Positions 1 through 6,912 of a stretch of DNA of 7,803 nucleotides are shown in pieces; positions within the stretch are counted from its first letter, which is position 1; every line of letters starts with the position of its first letter. Origin of the DNA: Dysgonamonadaceae bacterium (GTDB taxonomy: Bacteria > Bacteroidota > Bacteroidia > Bacteroidales > Azobacteroidaceae); contig JAIRSN010000070.1 of the NCBI GenBank assembly GCA_031255425.1, forward strand, positions 1-7,803, given 5' to 3'. Below the pieces are notes generated by a model, which was given only the letters and a program-made list of their open reading frames with translations, was not told where the DNA came from and ran no database searches. A program made the translations under genes and the position numbers.

Positions 1-399
1 GATATTCGCCGGCGAATCGACACGGTTTATCGTGAAATGGTCAAATTGATCGACGCCTACATAATAGTCAACGGTGAAAAGGGATACGATCAATTCGTCA
101 AAGAACTGAATTACCGGATAGCTTATGCCAAAGACCATGATCTCAACCAAACGAAGATCAGTATCAAAAAAGTCGACATCGTCACCATCCCGGACCAGGT
201 TTACGAAGGCAAACCGGTTGTCGCTCTGCCGGAAGTCTATTACAAAGAGAAGCAACTCATCTTTGCCACCGACTTCGACGTAACCTACAAGGACAACAAC
301 CAGCCGGGGCTTGCCACGCTGGTTGTGCATGGTAAAAATGCTTACAAGGGCAAAAAGATTCTGACGTTCAGGATTGTAAAACCTGTGGAACAGGAGTAA
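1..399 (+). CDS. DUF6261-like protein with C-terminal Ig-like domain, 3' end only
   Basis: The frame is open from base 1 and ends at TAA 397-399, so this is the last 132 residues of a longer protein; the first ATG inside the window (37) is probably internal. The first part (IDAYIIVNG, YDQFVKELNYRI) looks like the end of the DUF6261 family, helical proteins of unknown function found in many copies in Bacteroidales. From about base 175 it turns into a beta-rich segment (IPDQVYEGKP, then FDVTYKDNNQPGLATLVV and ITFRIV-like ending). This matches the Ig-like/MBG-type repeat seen in bacterial surface proteins: a P-x-Q-V-Y-x-G-K start, a D-x-T-Y-x-x-N centre, G-x-A-T, then Y-x-G-K and F-x-I. The N-terminus is outside the window, so export cannot be judged. 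It converges on argS. The Ig-like fold is fairly clear; the DUF6261 assignment rests on memory of the family. Confidence 0.65.
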   Translation, partial: DIRRRIDTVYREMVKLIDAYIIVNGEKGYDQFVKELNYRIAYAKDHDLNQTKISIKKVDIVTIPDQVYEGKPVVALPEVYYKEKQLIFATDFDVTYKDNNQPGLATLVVHGKNAYKGKKILTFRIVKPVEQE

Positions 400-420
400 G
401 TTGCGGCGGCACAGCCTCCC

Positions 421-451
421 CAAAAAACAAAAGCGGCTATGCAGCCGCTTT
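421..451 (-). terminator. Rho-independent terminator after argS
   Basis: A perfect 9-bp inverted repeat (AAAGCGGCT, loop ATGC, AGCCGCTTT) spans 430-451. Read on the minus strand the hairpin is followed by TTTTGTTTTTT, a classic intrinsic terminator, 31 nt after the argS stop. On the plus strand only TTTCC follows the stem, so termination of the converging DUF6261-like gene would be weaker, although the same stem could serve both. Confidence 0.88.
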
Positions 452-482
452 CCGGATAACCAGGAAGACGTCCCGGAGCCGC

Positions 483-2267
483 CTACATCCGTTCGGGGAC
501 CTGAATGCCCAACAAGGAAAATCCGGTTTGAATGATTTTGCCGGTGTTCAGGGAAAGTATCAGCCGGAACCGCCTCAGTCCCTCGTTTGTTTCCCTCAGA
601 ATAGAATAGTCGTGATAAAACTGGTTGTATTCTTTCACCAGATCGTACACGTAGTTGGCGATCACCGCCGGATTGAAGTTGCCGGCGGCTTCCCGGACAA
701 CTGCCGGAAATTCCGACAACATCCGGATAAGGTTTTCTTCCTTTTCGCTGATCGTAAAACAGGGTTCCGCGCTTCCGGCGTCCGGAGCGGCGATAAAGTC
801 GCGCCCCCGCCGCAAAACAGACCGGATCCGGGCGTAGGTATACTGGATAAACGATCCGGTGTTCCCGTTGAAGTCGATTGATTCTTTGGGGTTGAAAACC
901 ATGTTTTTACGCGGGTCGACCTTCAGGATGAAATACTTCAGGGCGCCCAACCCGACGATCCGGGAAACCGCCTGCGCTTCCTCCTCGGAACAGTTTTCCA
1001 TCTTCCCCAGTTCGGTGGAAGTCTCCCGCGCCGTGCGGATCATTTCGTCGATCAGGTCGTCGGCATCGACCACCGTCCCCTCCCGCGATTTCATCTTGCC
1101 GTCCGGCAATTCGACCATCCCGTAGGAGAAATGAACCAGTCCTTTCCCAAATTCAAAGCCCAGCTTATCCAGCAACAACGACAGCACCTGGAAATGATAG
1201 TTCTGCTCATTGCCAACCACATACACCATCTTATGAATGGGATAATCGTCGAACCGCAGCTTGGCGGTACCGATGTCCTGCGTCATGTAGACGGACGTGC
1301 CGTCGGCGCGCAGCAACAGTTTTTCGTCCAATCCGTCCGCCGCCAGGTCTGCCCAGACCGAACCGTCTTCTTTCCGGAAGAAGATCCCTTTCGCAAGCCC
1401 TTCCAGCACCTTTTCTTTGCCTTCCAGGTAGGTTTCGGACTCGTAATAAATCTTGTCGAAATCCACGCCCAACGCCCGGTAGGTTTCGTCGAAACCGGCA
1501 TACACCCAGGCGTTCATCCGCTTCCAGAGGGCGATGGTTTCCGCGTCGCCCGCCTCCCATTTGCGCAACATTTCGCGCGCGCCTGCCATCAGCGCCGACT
1601 GCTCTTCCGCTTCCTTGCCCGTCCTTCCGGCGGCTTCCAGCCCGGCGAGTTCCCGCTTGTATTCGCGGTCGAACTTCACATAATAATCGCCCACCAGGTG
1701 GTCGCCCTTTTTCCCCGCCGACTCCGGCGTTTCGCCTTCCCCCCATCTCTTCCACGCCAGCATGGACTTGCAGATATGGATTCCGCGGTCGTTGACGATA
1801 TTGGTCTTTATCACCCGGTTCCCGGTGGCTTTCAGAATCTCCGCAATGCTGTAACCCAACAGGTTATTGCGGATATGCCCCAGGTGGAGCGGCTTGTTGG
1901 TGTTCGGCGAGGAATATTCGATCATGATCAACGGGGCATCCGCGCCCGCCTGCGTCGTTCCGTAACCTTCCGTTTCGTGTATATCCTTCAGTACCTGAAG
2001 CCAGTAAGCCGGCGCGACCGTCAGGTTCAGAAAGCCTTTGATCACATTGTATTCCAAAATAAAAGGTTGATTTTTCACCAGGAATTCCCCGATTCCGGCC
2101 GCCGTCTGTTCCGGGTTTTTCCCGGAAATCCGCAACAAAGGAAAGACCACCAGCGTCAGGTGGCCTTTGAATTCCTTTTTTGTTTTCTGAACCTGAATCG
2201 AAGATTCCGGGATCTCTACTGCATAAAAACGCTCAATGTCTTTGTGTATCAACTGTTGAATATCCAT
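483..2267 (-). CDS. argS: Arginine--tRNA ligase (class I aminoacyl-tRNA synthetase)
   Basis: ArgS attaches arginine to tRNA-Arg in the cytoplasm using ATP. The 594 residues match the usual length of about 580-600. Domains in order: the ArgRS-specific N-terminal tRNA-binding domain (about 1-85), the class I catalytic core with SSPNTNKPLHLGH holding the HIGH signature (HLGH, residues 128-131), the KMSKS-loop equivalent KMKSREGTVV (391-400), and a helical DALR anticodon-binding domain from about 470 to the end. The KMSKS loop reads KMKSR; departures from KMSKS are common in ArgRS. The ATG at 2265-2267 begins a normal ArgRS N-terminus (MDIQQLIHKDIERFY) and lies 10 nt after the phosphatase stop, with no strong Shine-Dalgarno, as usual in this phylum. 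It is the last gene of the minus-strand run; TAG stop, then the terminator. The long frame on the opposite strand is a shadow. Confidence 0.97.
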   Translation of the reverse strand: MDIQQLIHKDIERFYAVEIPESSIQVQKTKKEFKGHLTLVVFPLLRISGKNPEQTAAGIGEFLVKNQPFILEYNVIKGFLNLTVAPAYWLQVLKDIHETEGYGTTQAGADAPLIMIEYSSPNTNKPLHLGHIRNNLLGYSIAEILKATGNRVIKTNIVNDRGIHICKSMLAWKRWGEGETPESAGKKGDHLVGDYYVKFDREYKRELAGLEAAGRTGKEAEEQSALMAGAREMLRKWEAGDAETIALWKRMNAWVYAGFDETYRALGVDFDKIYYESETYLEGKEKVLEGLAKGIFFRKEDGSVWADLAADGLDEKLLLRADGTSVYMTQDIGTAKLRFDDYPIHKMVYVVGNEQNYHFQVLSLLLDKLGFEFGKGLVHFSYGMVELPDGKMKSREGTVVDADDLIDEMIRTARETSTELGKMENCSEEEAQAVSRIVGLGALKYFILKVDPRKNMVFNPKESIDFNGNTGSFIQYTYARIRSVLRRGRDFIAAPDAGSAEPCFTISEKEENLIRMLSEFPAVVREAAGNFNPAVIANYVYDLVKEYNQFYHDYSILRETNEGLRRFRLILSLNTGKIIQTGFSLLGIQVPERM

Positions 2268-2277
2268 CCTGATTGCT

Positions 2278-3918
2278 TTATTTGTTCAGTAATTCGCTGA
2301 CGGCTTTCGGTAAATAGAACGTGTTGTTCTTGTCCACATACACGACGACCGTATTTAATTTGATTTCTTTGCCGTTGTGAATCAACCGGTTTGTATTCGG
2401 TTGAATCTCCAGCTTTGTTTTTTTATGTTTCACTTCCAGCGCCGGGATTCCGTTTTTAGTGGTCACAGCATATTTATATCCGGAAAAAACATCCGTATGT
2501 TTGGCGAAATAGGCTTCGGTCAGCGACTCAAGCGACTCCTCCAAACCCAACGCCCGGCGGAGGTAATGATTGATTTCGACATTGGAACGATGACCCGTCA
2601 GGCGGTTGGGCGTCGGATCGTAAACCGCCAGGAACACTTCCTCGCCGGTGTGCCCGTGGGATGTAAAGCCGAAGCAGAGGTGATTGTCCAGCATCTTCGC
2701 CACCGCTTTGGTCAGCGTCGAACCCTTCATCCGTTCCTCGTCGGAGAGTTCGCCCCCGGAATAATCGCCCGCCCGCAGCAGTTGTTCGTATTCGTCGTCG
2801 CTGATCGAGATGCCCGTCAAATCGCGGATCACCTCTTTCAGCCGTCCGGCTTCCGTGTCGTGCAAGCGCTTCACCAAGCCATCGCAACTGGTTTTCATCC
2901 GGGAAACGGTCTCGAACAGTTCGTCTTTGGTCAACCGGGAATAGTCTTTGCAACGGTCGGAACCGATGCTGAATCCGCTGTTCCCGTGATCCGGCGCAAC
3001 AAGCACCAGCGTTTCGCCATTCTTTTCGGCGAAGTCAAAAGCCACGCCGCACGCCGCATCAAAGGCAAGCATATCGGTGATAATCGCGGCGGCATCGTTG
3101 GCGTGAGCCGCCCAATCAATCTTGCTGCCTTCCACCATCAGCATAAAGCCGTTCTCGTTGCGCGACAAAAGTTCAATCGCCTTCCCGGTCATCTCGGCAA
3201 GCGACGGATCTTCCTCCGGGCGACGGTCCAGCTCGTAAGGCATGTCCATGTCGTGGAACAACGCCCACATTTTTTCGCCTTCATAGGATTGAAAATGAAC
3301 CGGGTCGTTCAGGAAAACGCCGTAATCCTCCCGCTCCAGGTACGCCTTCATTTCCGGAGCCAGGACCTTTACGCCACCGCCGATCAGCACATCGATTCCG
3401 TTGTGAACCATCTGCGGTGCAATCCAGTCGTACCGGCTTCTGTCGTAACTGTGAGCGGCACAATCGGCGGGAGTCGCATGGGGAAATTCGCAGGTAAAGA
3501 CCAGCCCGGTTGCCTTGCCTTGCGTAATCCGTGCCGCCTCCATCAGGGTCATCAGCGGCTGGTAAGCCTTCCCGGGATCCACAGGCAAAATATCATTCGC
3601 GGAATCTGCCGGCGGATAAGTCGACACAAAACCCGCCCGGCTCGGGTATCCGGTCATGTAACAGGAAGTTGTCGGCGCCGAATCGCCGATCGGAGCGTTG
3701 GACGAATAGGTCAGGACGGTTCCGCACAGGTAGGGATCGATATTCAACTGAGGCATTTCGGGATGCGTGTAGCGTTGATACCAGCGGGCGGCGGAAACGG
3801 CGGACAAAGAAGTCCCGTCCGGAATCAGGATAATCACATTTTTTATTTGCTTATCCTGGGCAACAAGGCTGCTTCCGATCCACAGAAGCAGGAACAAAAG
3901 GCTATTGACTCTCTTCAT
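2278..3918 (-). CDS. Alkaline phosphatase (PhoA family), exported
   Basis: A predicted envelope phosphomonoesterase of the PhoA family, 546 residues. Residues 1-20 are a signal peptide (K/R start, LLFLLLWIG core, likely cleavage after LVA). All core residues are visible: metal ligand D34 (IPDG), catalytic S80 in GDSAPTTS, HATPA (147-151), E263, D268 and H272 in MVEGSKIDWAAH, D310-H311 (APDHG) and H423 (HGHTG), which correspond to E. coli D51, S102, D153-T155, E322, D327, H331, D369-H370 and H412. At the positions of E. coli D153 and K328 it has H147 and W269, the pair reported for Vibrio alkaline phosphatase, so the third metal site probably differs from E. coli. A stretch at about 320-415 is a family-specific insert. 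The ATG lies 14 nt after the argH-frame stop and the TAA 10 nt before argS, so co-transcription is likely. Its physiological substrate is unknown, and I see no Pho-box-like site. Confidence 0.93.
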   Translation of the reverse strand: MKRVNSLLFLLLWIGSSLVAQDKQIKNVIILIPDGTSLSAVSAARWYQRYTHPEMPQLNIDPYLCGTVLTYSSNAPIGDSAPTTSCYMTGYPSRAGFVSTYPPADSANDILPVDPGKAYQPLMTLMEAARITQGKATGLVFTCEFPHATPADCAAHSYDRSRYDWIAPQMVHNGIDVLIGGGVKVLAPEMKAYLEREDYGVFLNDPVHFQSYEGEKMWALFHDMDMPYELDRRPEEDPSLAEMTGKAIELLSRNENGFMLMVEGSKIDWAAHANDAAAIITDMLAFDAACGVAFDFAEKNGETLVLVAPDHGNSGFSIGSDRCKDYSRLTKDELFETVSRMKTSCDGLVKRLHDTEAGRLKEVIRDLTGISISDDEYEQLLRAGDYSGGELSDEERMKGSTLTKAVAKMLDNHLCFGFTSHGHTGEEVFLAVYDPTPNRLTGHRSNVEINHYLRRALGLEESLESLTEAYFAKHTDVFSGYKYAVTTKNGIPALEVKHKKTKLEIQPNTNRLIHNGKEIKLNTVVVYVDKNNTFYLPKAVSELLNK

Positions 3919-3932
3919 TATGTAATTTGTTT

Positions 3933-4394
3933 TTAATTTAGAATGATGTACTTACCGTCCCCGGCTTTTCGCACGGTATAGGATTTCAGCGGATATTTCG
4001 ATTTTGATTCGGGCATTCCCGTGCCGTAAGCGATCGCGTAAGTCGCCTCGCACTTCGGGCATTTCGCCCTTCCCGCATCGTCGGGAACCACCCGCGTATT
4101 TGGATTGGCTTCCACGGGACAAGCCAGGTCGTAGGCAAACAGGTCGGTTTCGCCGCCGACACTGAATCCGTGAATAACCAGAACGCCCCCAAAACCGATC
4201 CGGTCCATTCCGGAACGCGGCACGGTAAATGTTTTTGTAGCCAGGGACGGAATCAAATCGGCGTCTTGCAGGTTCAAATCGACCGTCAGGTTTACCTGCG
4301 TATGGGGGATGGGCGTGTACAATCTGTCGTCGCAAGCCTGGAAGGAAAACAGCACAACGGTTAAGGCGACAAGCTGTTGCAGCGCCCGCGCCAC
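3933..4394 (-). other. Rieske-like lipoprotein segment of the argH frame, possibly a separate gene with an internal start
   Basis: This part looks like a complete small lipoprotein. An internal GTG at 4392-4394 would give MARALQQLVALTVVLF and then SFQAC, an acceptable signal peptide II with Cys encoded at 4332-4334; an ATG at 4431-4433 (after AGGGGAG) is an alternative. The mature part starts CDDRLYTPIP and contains FGGVLVIHGF, DLACPVE, a second CPKC and YPLKSYTV. This resembles the Rieske-like lipoproteins of Bacteroidales. The usual [2Fe-2S] ligands are C-x-H and C-x-x-H; here I see C-P-V-E and C-P-K-C, so a standard Rieske cluster is doubtful. It would be exported to the periplasm and lipid-anchored. 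TAA at 3933-3935, 14 nt before the phosphatase start. Function unknown; an electron-transfer or metal-binding role is inference. Confidence 0.55.
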
Positions 4395-5693
4395 TTTGTC
4401 GAAATGAAACCCGCCGACTATTTTCGCTTTCATCTCCCCTATCCTGTCGTTGCAGAGGTTTCCGATACTTCCTTCGTGCGTATGGTTTAGTTTTTTATCC
4501 GGGGAAAAGTTGCCCGCCTCGATTTCCATCCCGACCTGCCGGTAAGCATCCCGGAACGGAACGCCTTTCAGCACCAATTCGTTCACCTTTTCAACGCTGT
4601 ACAGGTGGGAATACCGGGCGTCGTCCAAAATCGCCTCATTGACCCGGATGGATTGGACCATCATCGCCGTCATGCGGATACATCCGGACAATTCGTTGAA
4701 AGAAGGCAGGAATATTTCTTTTATAACCTGGAAATCCCGGAAATAACCGGACGGCAGATTCGTTGTTACCGAAGCAATTTGTTGAGGAATACTTTGAATC
4801 AGGTTGCATTTGGCCCGGGTCAATTCAAACACATCCGGGTTTTTCTTGTGCGGCATGATACTCGAGCCGGTCGTAAATTCGTCGGGAAGTTTGATAAACC
4901 CGAAGTTCTGGCTGTTGTACAGGCAGGCATCGTAAGCCAACTTGGAAAGCGTCGCCGCAATTCCCGCCAACGCAAAGGCGACTGATTTCTCCAGTTTCCC
5001 CCTCCCCATCTGGGCATAGACAACATTGTAGTTCATGGAATCGAAGCCGAGCAAATCGGTTGTCATCCGGCGGTTTAAGGGAAAAGAAGAACCGTATCCC
5101 GCCGCCGAACCCAGCGGATTCCGGTTGCAAATCCGGTAAGCCGCCTGTAAGAGTTGCAAATCGTCCACCAGGCTTTCGGCATAAGCGCCGAACCAAAGCC
5201 CGAAAGAAGAAGGCATCGCCACTTGCAAATGGGTATATCCGGGCAACAGAACATCTTTGTATTTATTGCTTTGAAGAATAAGGAGATCGACTAAGTCCGA
5301 AACAGCTTCGACAACCGACTGGATCGCGCTCCGGGTGAAAAGTTTCAGATCCAGCAAGACCTGATCGTTGCGGGAGCGCCCGCTGTGAATCTTTTTCCCT
5401 TTGTCGCCCAATTTCCGGGTGAGCATCAGTTCGACCTGCGAATGTACATCCTCCACGCCTTCCTCTATCCGGAACTGTCCGGAAACCGTTAAATGATAGA
5501 TGATTTTCAATTCGCGGAGCAAGTCCTGAAGTTCGGATGCCGTAAGCAATCCGATGCTTTCCAACATCGTAACGTGAGCGATGGAGCCTAAAACATCTGC
5601 CTGAGCCAGATACAAATCCATTTCGCGGTCCTTGCCGACCGTAAATGCCTCAATATCCTTGTTAACTTGTATATTCTTTTGCCACAATTTCAT
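3933..5693 (-). CDS. argH: Argininosuccinate lyase fused in frame to a Rieske-like lipoprotein domain
   Basis: Residues 1 to about 440 (from ATG 5691-5693) are a full-length ArgH, which splits argininosuccinate into arginine and fumarate as a cytoplasmic homotetramer. Visible motifs are TVGKDREMDLYLA (18-30), HSGRSRNDQV (103-112), GYTHLQ (H155) and the fumarase/lyase signature GSSIMPHKKNP (276-286). ArgH in this phylum usually ends near residue 440-450, in a helix like FHFDKVARALQQL. Here no stop follows. The frame continues into a hydrophobic stretch (LVALTVVLFSFQA, 441-453), a possible lipidation Cys454 followed by DD, and about 130 residues of Rieske-like domain, giving 586 in all. The start was chosen because relatives begin near M-x-KLW-KN; the ATG at 5694-5696 is equally possible, and upstream codons look non-native. 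It overlaps the SRPBCC gene by 32 nt in another frame. The ArgH identity is certain; whether one polypeptide is made is not. Confidence 0.9.
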   Translation of the reverse strand: MKLWQKNIQVNKDIEAFTVGKDREMDLYLAQADVLGSIAHVTMLESIGLLTASELQDLLRELKIIYHLTVSGQFRIEEGVEDVHSQVELMLTRKLGDKGKKIHSGRSRNDQVLLDLKLFTRSAIQSVVEAVSDLVDLLILQSNKYKDVLLPGYTHLQVAMPSSFGLWFGAYAESLVDDLQLLQAAYRICNRNPLGSAAGYGSSFPLNRRMTTDLLGFDSMNYNVVYAQMGRGKLEKSVAFALAGIAATLSKLAYDACLYNSQNFGFIKLPDEFTTGSSIMPHKKNPDVFELTRAKCNLIQSIPQQIASVTTNLPSGYFRDFQVIKEIFLPSFNELSGCIRMTAMMVQSIRVNEAILDDARYSHLYSVEKVNELVLKGVPFRDAYRQVGMEIEAGNFSPDKKLNHTHEGSIGNLCNDRIGEMKAKIVGGFHFDKVARALQQLVALTVVLFSFQACDDRLYTPIPHTQVNLTVDLNLQDADLIPSLATKTFTVPRSGMDRIGFGGVLVIHGFSVGGETDLFAYDLACPVEANPNTRVVPDDAGRAKCPKCEATYAIAYGTGMPESKSKYPLKSYTVRKAGDGKYIILN

Positions 5694-6102
5694 CATAGGG
5701 TACTGCCGCCAGTATATCGGCAATCTTATTTACACCATCTTGTAACGGTTTGGATAACATTGGTTTTAGAAACGGATTGAGACTCGCTTTCACCGTCAGC
5801 TTCATTTTCGACCGGCCTTCTGCCTCCGGAAGTAACTGGATCCACAGATGGACGTCCATCGGCGCCTGGTCTGCCACCAGTTTAATCGTCTTAAGCGGTT
5901 CGCGTTCAACAATGGAAAACTTCACTTTCCCAACGGGTTGCACGGAAAAAGAACAGGAATCCCGGTCGAAAGAAAACCCGCTGATCTTATCCGCCGGAAT
6001 TTTATCCTTCACTTTCTCCAGGTTCTCCATGTTGGAAAGTATTTCATACACCTTTTCCTGATCGCAGGGAAGTATCTTACTATCGCTTGTAAATTCAGTC
6101 AT
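5662..6102 (-). CDS. SRPBCC (START-like) family protein of unknown function
   Basis: A 146-residue protein with the pattern of the SRPBCC/polyketide-cyclase-like fold. It has an N-terminal strand (MTEFTSDSKILPC), a helical segment with VYEILSNMENLEKV (18-31), a run of beta strands (FSVQPVGKVKFSIVEREP; MDVHLWIQLLPE; SKMKLTVKASLNPFL) and a long C-terminal helix (LSKPLQDGVNKIADILAAV). Such proteins bind small hydrophobic ligands in a central cavity, but the fold alone does not give the ligand. There is no signal peptide, so it should be cytoplasmic. Its ATG is 3 nt after the pyrE stop and its last 32 nt overlap the start of argH, so translation of the three is probably coupled. As I recall, SRPBCC genes sit between pyrE and argH in other Bacteroidales too. 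Confidence 0.85.
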   Translation of the reverse strand: MTEFTSDSKILPCDQEKVYEILSNMENLEKVKDKIPADKISGFSFDRDSCSFSVQPVGKVKFSIVEREPLKTIKLVADQAPMDVHLWIQLLPEAEGRSKMKLTVKASLNPFLKPMLSKPLQDGVNKIADILAAVPYDEIVAKEYTS

Positions 6103-6105
6103 GGC

Positions 6106-6741
6106 CTATCTTGCGTTCCAGTTTGCCGGATTTTTCCTCCATTCCTGAAGTGTTTTAATCTCCGATTCGTCAATATATTCTGTTTTCAGCGCTTCGTCTA
6201 AGATTGCATCATAGTTGCACAGGGTGGTTAATTTGACCTTTGCGTCCTTGAATTTTTCTTCTGCCAAGGGGAATCCGTAAGTAAAAATGGCCAACATTCC
6301 CGCCACATGGCACCCGACATTCCGGATGGCTTCCACTGCTTTCAAACTGCTTCCGCCGGTAGAAATCAAATCTTCAATAATCACCACTTTAGCGCCGGGT
6401 TTCAGGTCGCCTTCAATCAAGTTTTCCAGCCCGTGGTCTTTGGGGGTAGACCGGACATAAACAAAGGGCAGGTTCAATTCCTCTGCTACCAACGCTCCCT
6501 GCGCAATAGCGCCTGTTGCTACGCCGGCAATCGCATCGACTTCTTCATATTTCTCAATGATTGTATGTACTAATTCCAATTTAATAAAATTCCGGATGGC
6601 AGGATAAGAAAGCGTCTTCCTGTTGTCGCAGTATATGGGTGATTTCCAGCCGGATGCCCAGATAAAAGGATTGGCAGGCTGAAGTTTGACCGCTCTTATT
6701 TTGAGCAGTTTCTTTGCTAAAATTTGTTCTACAGTCTTCAT
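6106..6741 (-). CDS. pyrE: Orotate phosphoribosyltransferase
   Basis: PyrE transfers the phosphoribosyl group of PRPP to orotate, making OMP, the fifth step of pyrimidine synthesis, in the cytoplasm. The length of 211 residues is typical. Visible features are the N-terminal FIWASGWKSPIYCDNR (26-41, substrate-binding hood), the GVATGAIAQGALVAEEL segment (73-89), the mobile catalytic loop KDHGLENLIEG (101-111, with K101 and H103) and the PRPP-binding motif VVIIEDLISTGGSS (119-132). The ATG at 6739-6741 fits the family N-terminus, and no in-frame extension upstream looks native. It is the first gene of the minus-strand run; a TAnnTTTG promoter lies about 43 nt upstream. TAG stop at 6106-6108. 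Confidence 0.97.
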   Translation of the reverse strand: MKTVEQILAKKLLKIRAVKLQPANPFIWASGWKSPIYCDNRKTLSYPAIRNFIKLELVHTIIEKYEEVDAIAGVATGAIAQGALVAEELNLPFVYVRSTPKDHGLENLIEGDLKPGAKVVIIEDLISTGGSSLKAVEAIRNVGCHVAGMLAIFTYGFPLAEEKFKDAKVKLTTLCNYDAILDEALKTEYIDESEIKTLQEWRKNPANWNAR

Positions 6742-6783
6742 TATTAGGGGTAATTTTAGTGATTTTTACTATTGATTCTCCGG

Positions 6784-6815
6784 CAAAAGTAATGATTTAG
6801 AATGAAATATACATT
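6784..6815 (-). promoter_or_regulatory. Predicted promoter of the pyrE operon
   Basis: On the minus strand, TACTTTTG at 6791-6784 matches the Bacteroidota -7 box TAnnTTTG exactly. At a 20-nt spacing the -33 position (6815-6812) reads AATG, which matches TTTG poorly. Transcription would begin near 6776, leaving an A/T-rich leader of about 35 nt with no obvious attenuator. The site is the only strong promoter-like sequence I found for the five-gene run. Confidence 0.6.
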
Positions 6816-6834
6816 AAAAAGTAATTACTTTTTA
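6815..6834. repeat. 20-nt perfect palindrome upstream of the pyrE promoter
   Basis: TAAAAAGTAA followed by its exact reverse complement, TTACTTTTTA. It abuts the -33 position of the pyrE promoter and lies about 80 nt behind the comF stop. It could be an operator for a dimeric regulator, or an A/T-rich bidirectional terminator hairpin (7-bp stem, 6-nt loop, T-tract on both sides). Its half-site AAAAGTAAT recurs at 6785-6793 over the -7 box. Confidence 0.6.
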
Positions 6835-6882
6835 GTTAAAAGATTCCATAATACTTTGTACTTCAAACCGATCGTCTTATTA

Positions 6883-6902
6883 ACAAAACTGATTGTCAAT
6901 CA
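6883..6902 (-). terminator. Weak hairpin after comF
   Basis: On the minus strand, 10 nt past the comF stop, TGATT-GAC-AATCA can fold into a 5-bp stem and is followed by GTTTTGTT. The stem is short and A/T-rich, so this is at best a weak terminator; some comF transcription may read through into pyrE. Confidence 0.25.
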
Positions 6903-6912
6903 ATTATCATTT

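Noticed and set aside
1131..2300. 389-codon open frame on the plus strand opposite argS
   Set aside because: Antisense to a clear arginyl-tRNA synthetase; low-complexity His/Arg/Phe-rich product with no family resemblance.
2377..3936. 519-codon open frame on the plus strand opposite the alkaline phosphatase
   Set aside because: It lies wholly antisense to a gene with all active-site motifs intact. Its product is rich in His, Arg and Gln with no recognisable domain, as expected of an antisense shadow.
5694..5723. Longer argH start (MPIYWRQYPM extension)
   Set aside because: Relatives begin at about M-x-KLW-KN; the extra residues increase the overlap with the SRPBCC gene and have no match to the family.
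6742..6783. Possible attenuator or riboswitch in the pyrE leader
   Set aside because: The leader is only about 35 nt, very A/T-rich, with at most a 4-bp stem and no leader peptide or conserved RNA element.
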